Assembly (NCBI GenBank): GCA_937862595.1
Contig: CALMFL010000230.1
Span: forward strand, 1-8,402
Length of the DNA: 8,402 nucleotides
Reading direction: 5' to 3'
DNA from: an uncultured Fidelibacterota bacterium
GTDB taxonomy: Bacteria; Fidelibacterota; Fidelibacteria; Fidelibacterales; Fidelibacteraceae
Shown here: piece by piece, positions 1 to 5,136 of the stretch
Layout of the letters: the number at the start of each line of letters is the position of its first letter
How positions within the stretch are numbered: position 1 is the stretch's first letter
Notes under the pieces: generated by a model
The model's input: the letters and a program-made list of their open reading frames with translations, nothing else
Told to the model about the DNA's origin: nothing
Databases searched by the model: none
Program-made: the position numbers and the translations under genes

Positions 1-212
1 TGCAGATCATGCAGGATCGTGTCCTTCAGGGTGTTCTCCGCAAAATCCCGGATCTCGTCAGGGGACTTTTCGGATAACAGCGTGAAGACCTTTGAAGACC
101 GTACCTCTCCGCTGTCGATCCTGAAATACCGTTTCGCGTCCTGCCGGAATGCCTTTCCTGCGCCATCCCAGAGATCCGGTTTCAGCATGAGCTGTATGGT
201 ATATGTCTTCAA
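1..212 (-). CDS. purL: Phosphoribosylformylglycinamidine synthase, PurS-like N-terminus (partial)
   Basis: Only the first 70 codons are in the window; the gene runs off the left edge. The product would convert FGAR, ATP and glutamine to FGAM in cytoplasmic purine synthesis. The peptide begins MKTYTIQLMLKPD, then has GEVRSSKVFTL (about residues 35-45) and FAENTLKDTIL (about 58-67). This is the usual PurS pattern: an initial beta strand with LKP, a central V-x-x-x-K strand, and an L-x-D-x-I segment near the end. A free PurS would be only about 80 residues, so either a separate purS or a PurS-PurL fusion is possible. I prefer the fusion but cannot see far enough to prove it. The start chosen is TTG at 212, because AAGGGGAAG lies just upstream; the first ATG, at 188, would cut the first strand. 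It begins 38 bases after the purM stop on the same strand, so the two are probably co-transcribed. Confidence 0.7.
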   Translation of the reverse strand, partial: MKTYTIQLMLKPDLWDGAGKAFRQDAKRYFRIDSGEVRSSKVFTLLSEKSPDEIRDFAENTLKDTILHDL

Positions 213-250
213 ATGCTTCCCCTTATTGCTTATGAAAAACAGTACCTTCC

Positions 251-1339
251 TTATTCCGAAACGGGATATGCAATCCGTTTCGGATGGTTTCCCCGCGTAT
301 CGATCACGATCTCGGGTTTTTCCGTGACCGTGCCGCAGACCTTGGCCGCATAGCCTTCTCCGGCGGCAAAGCGAACGATGGCCGGGGCATCTTCGGCCTT
401 TACGGCCAGCAGCATGCCGTTCCCCATGTTCCAGAGACGGTAAGCCTGTTCCTCCGGGACATTCCCGATGCGCTGGATATCCCGCATGACCGGAAGGGGT
501 TCGTAAATGTCCGTCAGGGCGGCGCCGAAACCGGCGACCTTGAGCACCCGCGCAAAATTGTCGCCCAGTCCGCCGCCGGTGATGTGGCTGATGCCATTGA
601 CCGCATAGCCCTTCTTCCGGATCGCGGCGATGAGCGGACTGTAGATCAGCGAGGGCGTCAGCAGGGCCTTGCCCCAGGTGGTGTCGCCGTAGGGTTCCAG
701 GTGCCAGGCCTCGCCGAAAGCGTCCTCCATGATGCGGCGGAGCAGCGAATAGCCGTTGCTGCGGAATCCGCGGCTTTTCAGGGATATCACCGCGTCGCCC
801 GGCCGGACGTCCGAACCGTCGATCGGGGTCATTCCCTCGGGCAGAATGGCGGTCCCGGCGGCGCACCAGTTGAAATGCATGTTCGGCCCGTAGCCTCCGA
901 TGCGGTTCCCCAGTTCGGCGATCTCGCCTCCCGTGATGACGACCTTCGCGAATTTCGCGGCGTCGTACAGGCCGCGCATCAGCGTATCGACGATCTCGTG
1001 GTCCAAAAGGTCCACATCGAGAATATTGGTCATGTTCACGGTTTCCATCCCGTTGGCCGCCAAGTCGTCGGCGGTCATGGCGATCAGGTCGTAGCCGAGC
1101 GTATCGTAGATCCCGGTGCGCTCCGCCACTTCGATCTTGGTGCCGATCCCGTCCGAGGACATGCCGATCTTCACGCCGCGAAAATCCATGACGTTGGAAA
1201 AAGATCCCTCAACGTCCAGGACCGGACTCCCCTCTCCCGCCGGCCGGTTGGAAAAACTTTTCTTTGCCCACGCATAGGCGGTGCGGGAGCATTGATTACC
1301 TAAATCAATATCAACGCCGCTTTGAAGTCTCTTAGACAT
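251..1339 (-). CDS. purM: Phosphoribosylformylglycinamidine cyclo-ligase (AIR synthase)
   Basis: The product closes the imidazole ring in purine synthesis, turning FGAM and ATP into AIR in the cytoplasm. The 362-residue protein has the family landmarks in order: GVDID near the N-terminus (8-12), the ATP/substrate loop SSDGIGTK (61-68), ADDLAANG (90-97), GGEIAE (137-142), SNGYSLLR (194-201), HITGGGL (252-258) and WNMGNGM (303-309). It is somewhat longer than the usual 345 or so residues. It is also divergent: the common LDYFA stretch after the ADDL motif reads NILDVD, and GGETAE reads GGEIAE. ATG at 1339 is preceded by AAAGGA at a good distance. The gene is followed on the same strand by purL, the enzyme of the preceding pathway step. 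A different AIR-synthase-related protein is possible but unlikely given the complete motif set. Confidence 0.93.
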   Translation of the reverse strand: MSKRLQSGVDIDLGNQCSRTAYAWAKKSFSNRPAGEGSPVLDVEGSFSNVMDFRGVKIGMSSDGIGTKIEVAERTGIYDTLGYDLIAMTADDLAANGMETVNMTNILDVDLLDHEIVDTLMRGLYDAAKFAKVVITGGEIAELGNRIGGYGPNMHFNWCAAGTAILPEGMTPIDGSDVRPGDAVISLKSRGFRSNGYSLLRRIMEDAFGEAWHLEPYGDTTWGKALLTPSLIYSPLIAAIRKKGYAVNGISHITGGGLGDNFARVLKVAGFGAALTDIYEPLPVMRDIQRIGNVPEEQAYRLWNMGNGMLLAVKAEDAPAIVRFAAGEGYAAKVCGTVTEKPEIVIDTRGNHPKRIAYPVSE

Positions 1340-1462
1340 ACGTATCCTTTTAATTTTCAGGAATATAGACCGGATATATCGTTTTTGCCCTTACCACAAG
1401 CCAAAAATCGTGATTTTCTGCCATGAATACAATGAAATTTTCTTATTTTTTTTAAAAGATAT

Positions 1463-1487
1463 ACACAAAGGCACAAAGACCACAAAG
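1463..1487. repeat. 8-bp tandem repeat, left arm of an inverted pair
   Basis: Three consecutive units of the form NCNCAAAG (acacaaag, gcacaaag, then accacaaag with one extra base). The array is almost the exact reverse complement of the four-unit array at 1646-1677, so both outer ends read acacaaagg inward. Confidence 0.8.
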
Positions 1488-1645
1488 CCTCTAAGAATAG
1501 TAAACCCGTAACATTAACATGGCTTACCATGAGATCCCTCCCTATAGCTTGATAACTCAGTAAAAGAAAGTATCCGGATTATTTGAAATGGATTTCGGTG
1601 CTAACGAAACCCTTGTTATCTTATCAATCCTTGTCCTTTCATAAA

Positions 1646-1677
1646 CTTTGTGTCTTTGTGTCTTTGCGCCTTTGTGT
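1646..1677. repeat. 8-bp tandem repeat, right arm of an inverted pair
   Basis: On the minus strand this is four perfect-length 8-base units: acacaaag, gcgcaaag, acacaaag, acacaaag. It matches the left arm at 1463-1487 apart from one substitution, one single-base difference in length and one additional unit. It ends 8 bases from the stop codon of the exonuclease-fold gene, so a transcript of that gene would run straight into it. Confidence 0.82.
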
Positions 1678-1685
1678 GAAAAATC

Positions 1686-2345
1686 TTACCGGTGGAGGTC
1701 CATCAACGCTTTATAGATCCTCACATTCACCATGGCGCCGGTAATGCCCGTATGGAACTCCGCGACGTGCGGTTCGTCCTCGATCCGGTAATAGGCCATG
1801 AATTCATCCGCCTGAGGGTTGGTATAGCCCATTCCCCACAGCATGGAGGGAATATCCAGAACGAAATAATGGTACATTTCCCGCCAGCTGCGGCCGGCAT
1901 TCCGGAAGAGGTGGTCCAGGAAGGCGCTGTCGAAATGCGCGTTGTAAGCGACCATCAGGACCTGCTTTTCTCCGCACACCCGTTGGTGGAAGGACAGGAT
2001 GCTGTCCACCGCCTCATCGGGGGAAAGCGCGCCGCGTTTGCGCCAGGTCTCCGCATTGAAGGCGTTGACGGCATAGGCGCCCTCCTGCAGACGCTCGGGA
2101 TGTTCGGGCCGGATCAGCAGAAAGAGACTGTCGATCTTGTTCCCCCGGACGTCCGTGATGACCAGTCCGATATCGATCATTTCGTGAAATCCCGGAACGA
2201 GTCCCGTTGTCTCGACATCAATGTGGGCCAGCAGGCGCCCGTCCTTTTCAAGATCGAAAGCCGGCATCCGGCCGTTCGGGCGCTCTCCCGTACAGGAAAG
2301 AAGCAATAAAACCGTCAAAAACAGCCATCCCGTTCTTTTTATCAT
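1686..2345 (-). CDS. Exonuclease-fold (DEDDh) lipoprotein lacking the last catalytic Asp
   Basis: The protein has 219 residues. Residues 2-17 are a basic start followed by a leucine-rich segment ending LLLLSC, a lipobox-like site that would lipidate Cys18 and place the rest outside the cytoplasmic membrane. After a short linker comes an RNase T/DnaQ-type 3'-5' exonuclease fold: ExoI HIDVETTGL (Asp43, Glu45), ExoII AYNAHFDSAFLDHLF (Asp139) and ExoIII from His198. In this family His is followed five residues later by Asp; here that place is Gly203 (HTGITG), so one metal ligand is absent. ATG at 2345 is preceded by GAGGAG five bases upstream; the frame stays open further up, but those codons precede the signal peptide. 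The membrane-protein gene lies upstream on the same strand. Cytoplasmic members trim DNA or RNA; an exported, possibly inactive member has no function I can name. Confidence 0.8.
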   Translation of the reverse strand: MIKRTGWLFLTVLLLLSCTGERPNGRMPAFDLEKDGRLLAHIDVETTGLVPGFHEMIDIGLVITDVRGNKIDSLFLLIRPEHPERLQEGAYAVNAFNAETWRKRGALSPDEAVDSILSFHQRVCGEKQVLMVAYNAHFDSAFLDHLFRNAGRSWREMYHYFVLDIPSMLWGMGYTNPQADEFMAYYRIEDEPHVAEFHTGITGAMVNVRIYKALMDLHR

Positions 2346-2420
2346 GGTAACTCCTCTATGGATCGATTCATTGAAGTCTGCAGCAAACAGCTCCCTGCAA
2401 TTTTCCCCCAAGGTCTCCCG

Positions 2421-2525
2421 ACTTCTGACTTCTGACTTCTGACTTCCGGCTTCTGTATTCTGTCTTCTGACTTCTGTCTTCTGTCTTCTGTATTCTGTCT
2501 TCTGTCTTCTGTCTTCTGTCTTCTA
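2421..2525. repeat. 15-unit heptanucleotide tandem array
   Basis: Fifteen consecutive 7-base units, total 105 bases, with no gaps. On the minus strand the consensus is CAGAAGA, with variants CAGAAGT, CAGAATA, CAGAAGC, CGGAAGT and, at the end touching the membrane gene, TAGAAGA. The first three bases of that last unit are the amber stop of the membrane-protein gene. Because 7 leaves remainder 1 on division by 3, every minus-strand frame through consensus units reads the same seven-residue cycle, QKTEDRR, which creates spurious charged open frames. The array lies between the membrane-protein gene and the lipoprotein gene. Units at the membrane-gene end are more uniform than those at the lipoprotein end, which suggests growth at one side. 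Confidence 0.95.
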
Positions 2526-3173
2526 GTATCTCGCTCCGCCCAGCGACGCAATGATGTTCATCAGGACCGGTACGCCGTAGATGATGCCCAGGGTGATCAG
2601 CTTGTCTTTTTTGCTTTTGCGGGTGATCACGAAGATCGCGCCGGCGAAGAAAAGAAAATAGCCGACGATCAGGATCAGCCAGATCCCGGCAAAGGTCCGG
2701 TTCCAGAGCGTATATTCCCAGATCAGCAGGTCCGCCTTGTTCAGAACGCACTCGATGAACACGCAAAAGATCGTGTACCCGATCGCCACCGCCCATTTTT
2801 CATCGATGCCCAGTATCTTCCTGTCCTGTTTTTCGGAGAGGGAATAATAAAAGACGATCCCGAGAAGCAGGAACATGAAAATGATCTCGATATTCCATCC
2901 GACCGTGACCCTCAGGCCGGTGTCGCCGGGCGTGGTCCAGCAGGCGGAGCGTCCGCTGATCCACAGGACCCATCCATTCCAGGTCTCGTTAAAGAAATCA
3001 AGCCCGAATACCGCAAGTCCGGCATAGATCGGGTCCCAGTTCTTTGTAAGCCTGGCCTTGCTGATCTCTTTCGCATAGATGTAAAACACGATCGCCAGCA
3101 AGGGGATCACATACCATTTCAGCAGACTGAGGTCGCGCAAGCCGTCCAGCGCCTGCAGTGTTGCAAGTGTCAT
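2523..3173 (-). CDS. Multi-pass integral membrane protein of unknown function
   Basis: I do not recognise this 216-residue family. Hydrophobic stretches suggest five or six membrane segments, at about residues 19-34, 49-71 (weaker, aromatic), 93-110, 127-146, 160-184 and 192-211. Loops between them are lysine- and arginine-rich (34-45, 114-127, 184-191). Notable conserved-looking motifs are LDFFNETWNGW (58-68), TTPGDTGLRVTVGWNIEI (80-97) and FIECVLNKADLLIWEY (139-154), which place acidic and Trp residues in or beside membrane segments. ATG at 3173 has a strong AAGGAGG five bases upstream, and a plausible promoter lies at 3209-3237. It is probably co-transcribed with the lipoprotein gene downstream. 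The last codon, Tyr, is followed at once by a TAG that belongs to the heptamer array, so the C-terminus may have been cut or reset by the repeat. Confidence 0.78.
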   Translation of the reverse strand: MTLATLQALDGLRDLSLLKWYVIPLLAIVFYIYAKEISKARLTKNWDPIYAGLAVFGLDFFNETWNGWVLWISGRSACWTTPGDTGLRVTVGWNIEIIFMFLLLGIVFYYSLSEKQDRKILGIDEKWAVAIGYTIFCVFIECVLNKADLLIWEYTLWNRTFAGIWLILIVGYFLFFAGAIFVITRKSKKDKLITLGIIYGVPVLMNIIASLGGARY

Positions 3174-3208
3174 ACCTTCCTCCTTACCTGTTAGGTTGAA
3201 TCACAGAA

Positions 3209-3237
3209 ATTTTACCCATTTTGCGCCGGAAAACCAA
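3209..3237 (-). promoter_or_regulatory. Candidate sigma-70 promoter for the membrane-protein gene
   Basis: Read on the minus strand: -35 TTGGTT (3237-3232), a 17-base spacer, and -10 TAAAAT (3214-3209). The -10 matches five of six consensus positions; the -35 keeps only TTG. Initiation near 3202 would give a leader of about 29 bases that contains the AAGGAGG ribosome site. The same intergenic space must also hold the start signals of the divergent methionine-sulfoxide reductase gene, for which I found no good match. Confidence 0.45.
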
Positions 3238-3303
3238 TTGATTTTTCCCGAATTTCCGTTTGCTTTTCGCGACGATCTTTTTAGATTGGCGCGGGAGTTC
3301 ATC

Positions 3304-3771
3304 ATGGAAAAGAAACAGCTTTATACGGCATTGCTGAACGAAGCGGAATGTCTGATCGCGGGCATCGAAGATCCCCTGGCAAACTGCGCCAATACGGCCT
3401 CGCTTCTTTATCATACCCTCCCGGATATCAACTGGGCCGGGTTCTATTTTCTGAAAGGGGACCGGCTTGTCCTCGGTCCGTTCCACGGCAAGCCCGCCTG
3501 CGTCTATATTCCCCTCGGCAAGGGGGTCTGCGGCACGGCGGCCGTCAGGAACGAAACGCTGACGGTGCCGGACGTCCATGCATTCCCCGGCCACATTGCC
3601 TGCGATGCGCTTTCCCGTTCCGAGATCGTCATCCCCCTGAGGCATAAGGGCGCCGTCGTCGCCGTGCTGGATATCGACAGTCCCAAGGTCGGCCGTTTTG
3701 ACGATACGGACGCAAGCTATCTGGAGCGTCTGGCCTCGATCCTGAGCGAGCACGGACTTATCCCCGCCTGA
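3304..3771 (+). CDS. msrC: Free methionine-(R)-sulfoxide reductase (GAF-domain fRMsr)
   Basis: The protein reduces free L-methionine-(R)-sulfoxide to methionine with thioredoxin-type reductant, repairing oxidised methionine in the cytoplasm. It is a single GAF domain of 155 residues, the usual size. Signature segments are NWAGFYF (43-49), GPFHGKPACVYIPLGKGVCG (58-77), VPDVHAFPGHIACDALSRSE (88-107) and LDIDSP. The three redox cysteines are Cys66, Cys76 and Cys100; their spacing of 10 and 24 matches Cys84, Cys94 and Cys118 of the E. coli enzyme. ATG at 3304 follows GGGAG by seven bases. The frame stays open to a TTG at 3196, but those 36 residues do not resemble the family and lack a ribosome site. 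The gene diverges from the membrane-protein gene and stands upstream of rpoD, which has its own promoter. Bacillus names this gene ytsP. Confidence 0.93.
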   Translation: MEKKQLYTALLNEAECLIAGIEDPLANCANTASLLYHTLPDINWAGFYFLKGDRLVLGPFHGKPACVYIPLGKGVCGTAAVRNETLTVPDVHAFPGHIACDALSRSEIVIPLRHKGAVVAVLDIDSPKVGRFDDTDASYLERLASILSEHGLIPA

Positions 3772-3819
3772 TACCGGAAGCCTGCACGTCCGCGCCTTTC
3801 CCGCAAACGCATTTTGTTC

Positions 3820-3848
3820 TTGATTTATCCCTTCTTGTATGTTATATT
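3820..3848 (+). promoter_or_regulatory. Strong candidate sigma-70 promoter of rpoD
   Basis: TTGATT (3820-3825), a 17-base spacer, then TATATT (3843-3848), with an extended -10 TG at 3840-3841. The -10 matches five of six consensus bases and the -35 four of six. Initiation would fall near 3855, giving a 31-base leader rich in T and ending in AGGGG, five bases from the rpoD ATG. It shows that rpoD-rpsU can be transcribed separately from the msrC gene upstream. Confidence 0.65.
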
Positions 3849-3885
3849 AATTCGCTTTTTTCCATTTATTTTTTTAGGGGTGTAA

Positions 3886-4827
3886 ATGGTTGACGAAGAA
3901 TTGGATTATTTGAACGATGGCGCTGACGGATCGGACGCCCCTGACGGGACGGTCAAGATCAACAGCGATGCCACCGGACGAAAGAAACGGAACAGCAGTG
4001 AGGCGAACCGCGCGCTCAGCCGTTACCTCGATGAGATCGGAAATTTTGAGCCCCTGAAGCCGGAGGAAGAGATCGAGCTCGCACGGCTGGTCAAGCAGGG
4101 GGACCGCAAGGCGCTGAAAAAGCTCTGCGAAGCGAACCTGCGCTTTGTCGTGAGCGTGGCAAAAGATTATCAGGGACAGGGCTTGCCCCTGACGGATCTG
4201 ATCAATGAAGGCAATCTCGGACTGATCAAAGCGGCGGAACGTTTCGATGAGACCCGCGGATTCAAATTCATTTCCTATGCGGTTTGGTGGATCCGGCAGT
4301 CCATATTGCAGGCGCTCGCCGAACACAGCCGCATTGTCCGTCTTCCCCTGAACCGCGTGGGAACGATCTCCAAGATCACCCGCGCCGCGGAAGAACTTGA
4401 AGGCGAACAGGAACGCACGCCCAACGAAGAAGAACTTGCCATCAAGCTGGGCATCAAGACCCAGGAAGTTTCCGACGCGGTCCGTATTTCCCGCCGGCAT
4501 CATTCCCTGGACGCCCCCTTCCGTGACGGCGAAAAGAATTCACTCATCGACATCATTGAAGATTACGGCCAGAAATCCCCCGACCGCGGCCTGATGGACG
4601 AATCCCTTGAGGCGGAGATCCAGTCCGCGCTCGATACGCTGAAGGACCGTGAACGCGAAGTGATCAAGATGTATTTCGGCATCGACCGGGAATATGCGCT
4701 GACGCTGAACGAGATCGGCGAAGAATTCAACCTGACGCGCGAACGTGTCCGTCAGATCAAGGAAAAAGCGATACGCCGTCTGCGCCATAAATCGCGCAGC
4801 ACGAAACTGAGAAATTATTTAGGCTAA
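3886..4827 (+). CDS. rpoD: Primary RNA polymerase sigma factor, short form without region 1.1
   Basis: The protein directs RNA polymerase to housekeeping promoters. Of 313 residues, 1-40 are a low-complexity, first acidic then basic extension. Region 1.2 follows (42-73, ALSRYLDEIGNFEPLKPEEE), then region 2 (85-140, with DLINEGNLGLIKAAERFD and the -10-binding YAVWWIRQSI), region 3 (about 141-225, with RLPLNRVGTISKI) and region 4 (about 247-310), whose helix-turn-helix FNLTRERVRQIKEKAIRRLR (281-300) reads the -35. It ends RNYLG. The group-1 core motifs are complete, so this is very likely the essential sigma rather than an alternative one. Region 1.1, which masks DNA binding in the long enterobacterial type, is absent, as in Bacteroidota-like phyla. 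ATG at 3886 has AGGGG five bases upstream. rpsU follows after 41 bases and a terminator closes the unit. Confidence 0.95.
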   Translation: MVDEELDYLNDGADGSDAPDGTVKINSDATGRKKRNSSEANRALSRYLDEIGNFEPLKPEEEIELARLVKQGDRKALKKLCEANLRFVVSVAKDYQGQGLPLTDLINEGNLGLIKAAERFDETRGFKFISYAVWWIRQSILQALAEHSRIVRLPLNRVGTISKITRAAEELEGEQERTPNEEELAIKLGIKTQEVSDAVRISRRHHSLDAPFRDGEKNSLIDIIEDYGQKSPDRGLMDESLEAEIQSALDTLKDREREVIKMYFGIDREYALTLNEIGEEFNLTRERVRQIKEKAIRRLRHKSRSTKLRNYLG

Positions 4828-4852
4828 AAATATTAATGACCATAATCCATTG

Positions 4853-4863
4853 AAAGGTGGTGA
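4853..4863 (+). promoter_or_regulatory. Extended Shine-Dalgarno of rpsU, decides a TTG start
   Basis: AAAGGTGGTGA matches the full anti-Shine-Dalgarno complement AAAGGAGGTGA at 10 of 11 positions, longer than any other ribosome site in the window. It excludes the two GTG codons inside it (4857 and 4860) as starts and points to TTG at 4869, eight bases after the GGTGG core. Confidence 0.75.
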
Positions 4864-4868
4864 AACAG

Positions 4869-5066
4869 TTGGTACAAGTCACAGTTCATAAAGATGAGCC
4901 CCTCGAACGGGCGCTGAGACGCTTCAAGAAAAAGTTTGAAAAGGCGGGGATCATGAAAGATATTAATAAGAACTCTTATTATATCAAACCCAGCCAGGAC
5001 AAACGTATCCGGAAAGCGAAAGCGGAACGCAGGCTCAAACGACTTGCACGCATTGCAAACAGATAA
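4869..5066 (+). CDS. rpsU: Small ribosomal subunit protein bS21
   Basis: bS21 sits on the 30S platform next to the 3' end of 16S rRNA and helps initiation. The 65-residue protein has the family pattern: a first beta strand (VQVTVHKDE), the hallmark PLERALRRFKKKFEKAG (11-27), a NSYYIKPS segment (38-45) and a very basic helical tail (RKAKAERRLKRLARIANR). The length is normal. I chose TTG at 4869 over the in-frame GTGs at 4857 and 4860 because those lie inside the ribosome-binding sequence and add residues absent from the family. The gene is 41 bases behind rpoD and ends at a strong terminator, so it is probably the last gene of the rpoD unit. A weak start codon paired with an unusually long ribosome site suggests translational tuning; from memory, bS21-controlled translation of its own message is known in Flavobacterium. 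Confidence 0.93.
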   Translation: MVQVTVHKDEPLERALRRFKKKFEKAGIMKDINKNSYYIKPSQDKRIRKAKAERRLKRLARIANR

Positions 5067-5088
5067 GATATTATCTTGTTTGAATAAT

Positions 5089-5119
5089 AAAACCCGGCCA
5101 AACGGCCGGGTTTTTTATT
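5089..5119. terminator. Bidirectional intrinsic terminator between rpsU and the GH57 gene
   Basis: AAAACCCGGCC (5089-5099), loop AAAC (5100-5103), GGCCGGGTTTT (5104-5114): an 11-bp perfect stem followed on the plus strand by TTTTTTATT. On the minus strand the hairpin is followed by TTTTATTATT, so it can also stop transcription of the convergent GH57 gene, whose stop codon is 22 bases beyond its right edge. Confidence 0.93.
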
Positions 5120-5136
5120 GTCATGTTTTTTTGCGC

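Larger units (their letters stand above)
1340..1685. other. Gene-free stretch with remnant-like inverted repeats
   Basis: These 346 bases lie between the purM start and the stop of the lipoprotein exonuclease gene. They hold two copies of an 8-bp tandem repeat facing each other (1463-1487 and 1646-1677) around about 158 bases of AT-rich sequence with no convincing gene. The part next to purM (1340-1460) is AT-rich and should hold the purM promoter. A TATATT hexamer is present on the minus strand near 1361-1366, but I could not pair it with a good -35. A small palindrome, CATGG-CTTA-CCATG, sits at 1518-1531. The whole 1463-1677 interval looks like a short, non-coding element or the eroded remains of one, but no target duplication is visible. 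Confidence 0.6.

Noticed and set aside
284..1303. Plus-strand open frame of 339 codons opposite purM
   Set aside because: It mirrors purM, whose motifs are complete. The peptide is rich in Gly, Arg, Asp and His with no domain, as expected from the opposite strand of a GC-rich gene.
1357..1530. Minus-strand 57-codon frame with GGGAGG before its ATG
   Set aside because: The ribosome site is tempting, but the frame runs straight through the left 8-bp repeat, resembles no family, and ends in the likely purM promoter region. I would keep it only if transcripts support it.
1463..1677. CRISPR array
   Set aside because: The repeats are 8-base tandem units in two opposed blocks, with no regular repeats and spacers.
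2342..2796. Two minus-strand open frames rich in RRQKTED repeats
   Set aside because: They are the other reading frames of the heptamer array extended into the membrane gene and intergenic sequence; the peptide repeat follows from the 7-base period.
3196..3303. Upstream TTG extension of msrC
   Set aside because: The 36 extra residues do not resemble the family and would overlap the promoter of the divergent gene; ATG at 3304 has a ribosome site.
3184..3753. Minus-strand open frame of 189 codons opposite msrC
   Set aside because: It is antisense to a gene with all three redox cysteines and typical length.
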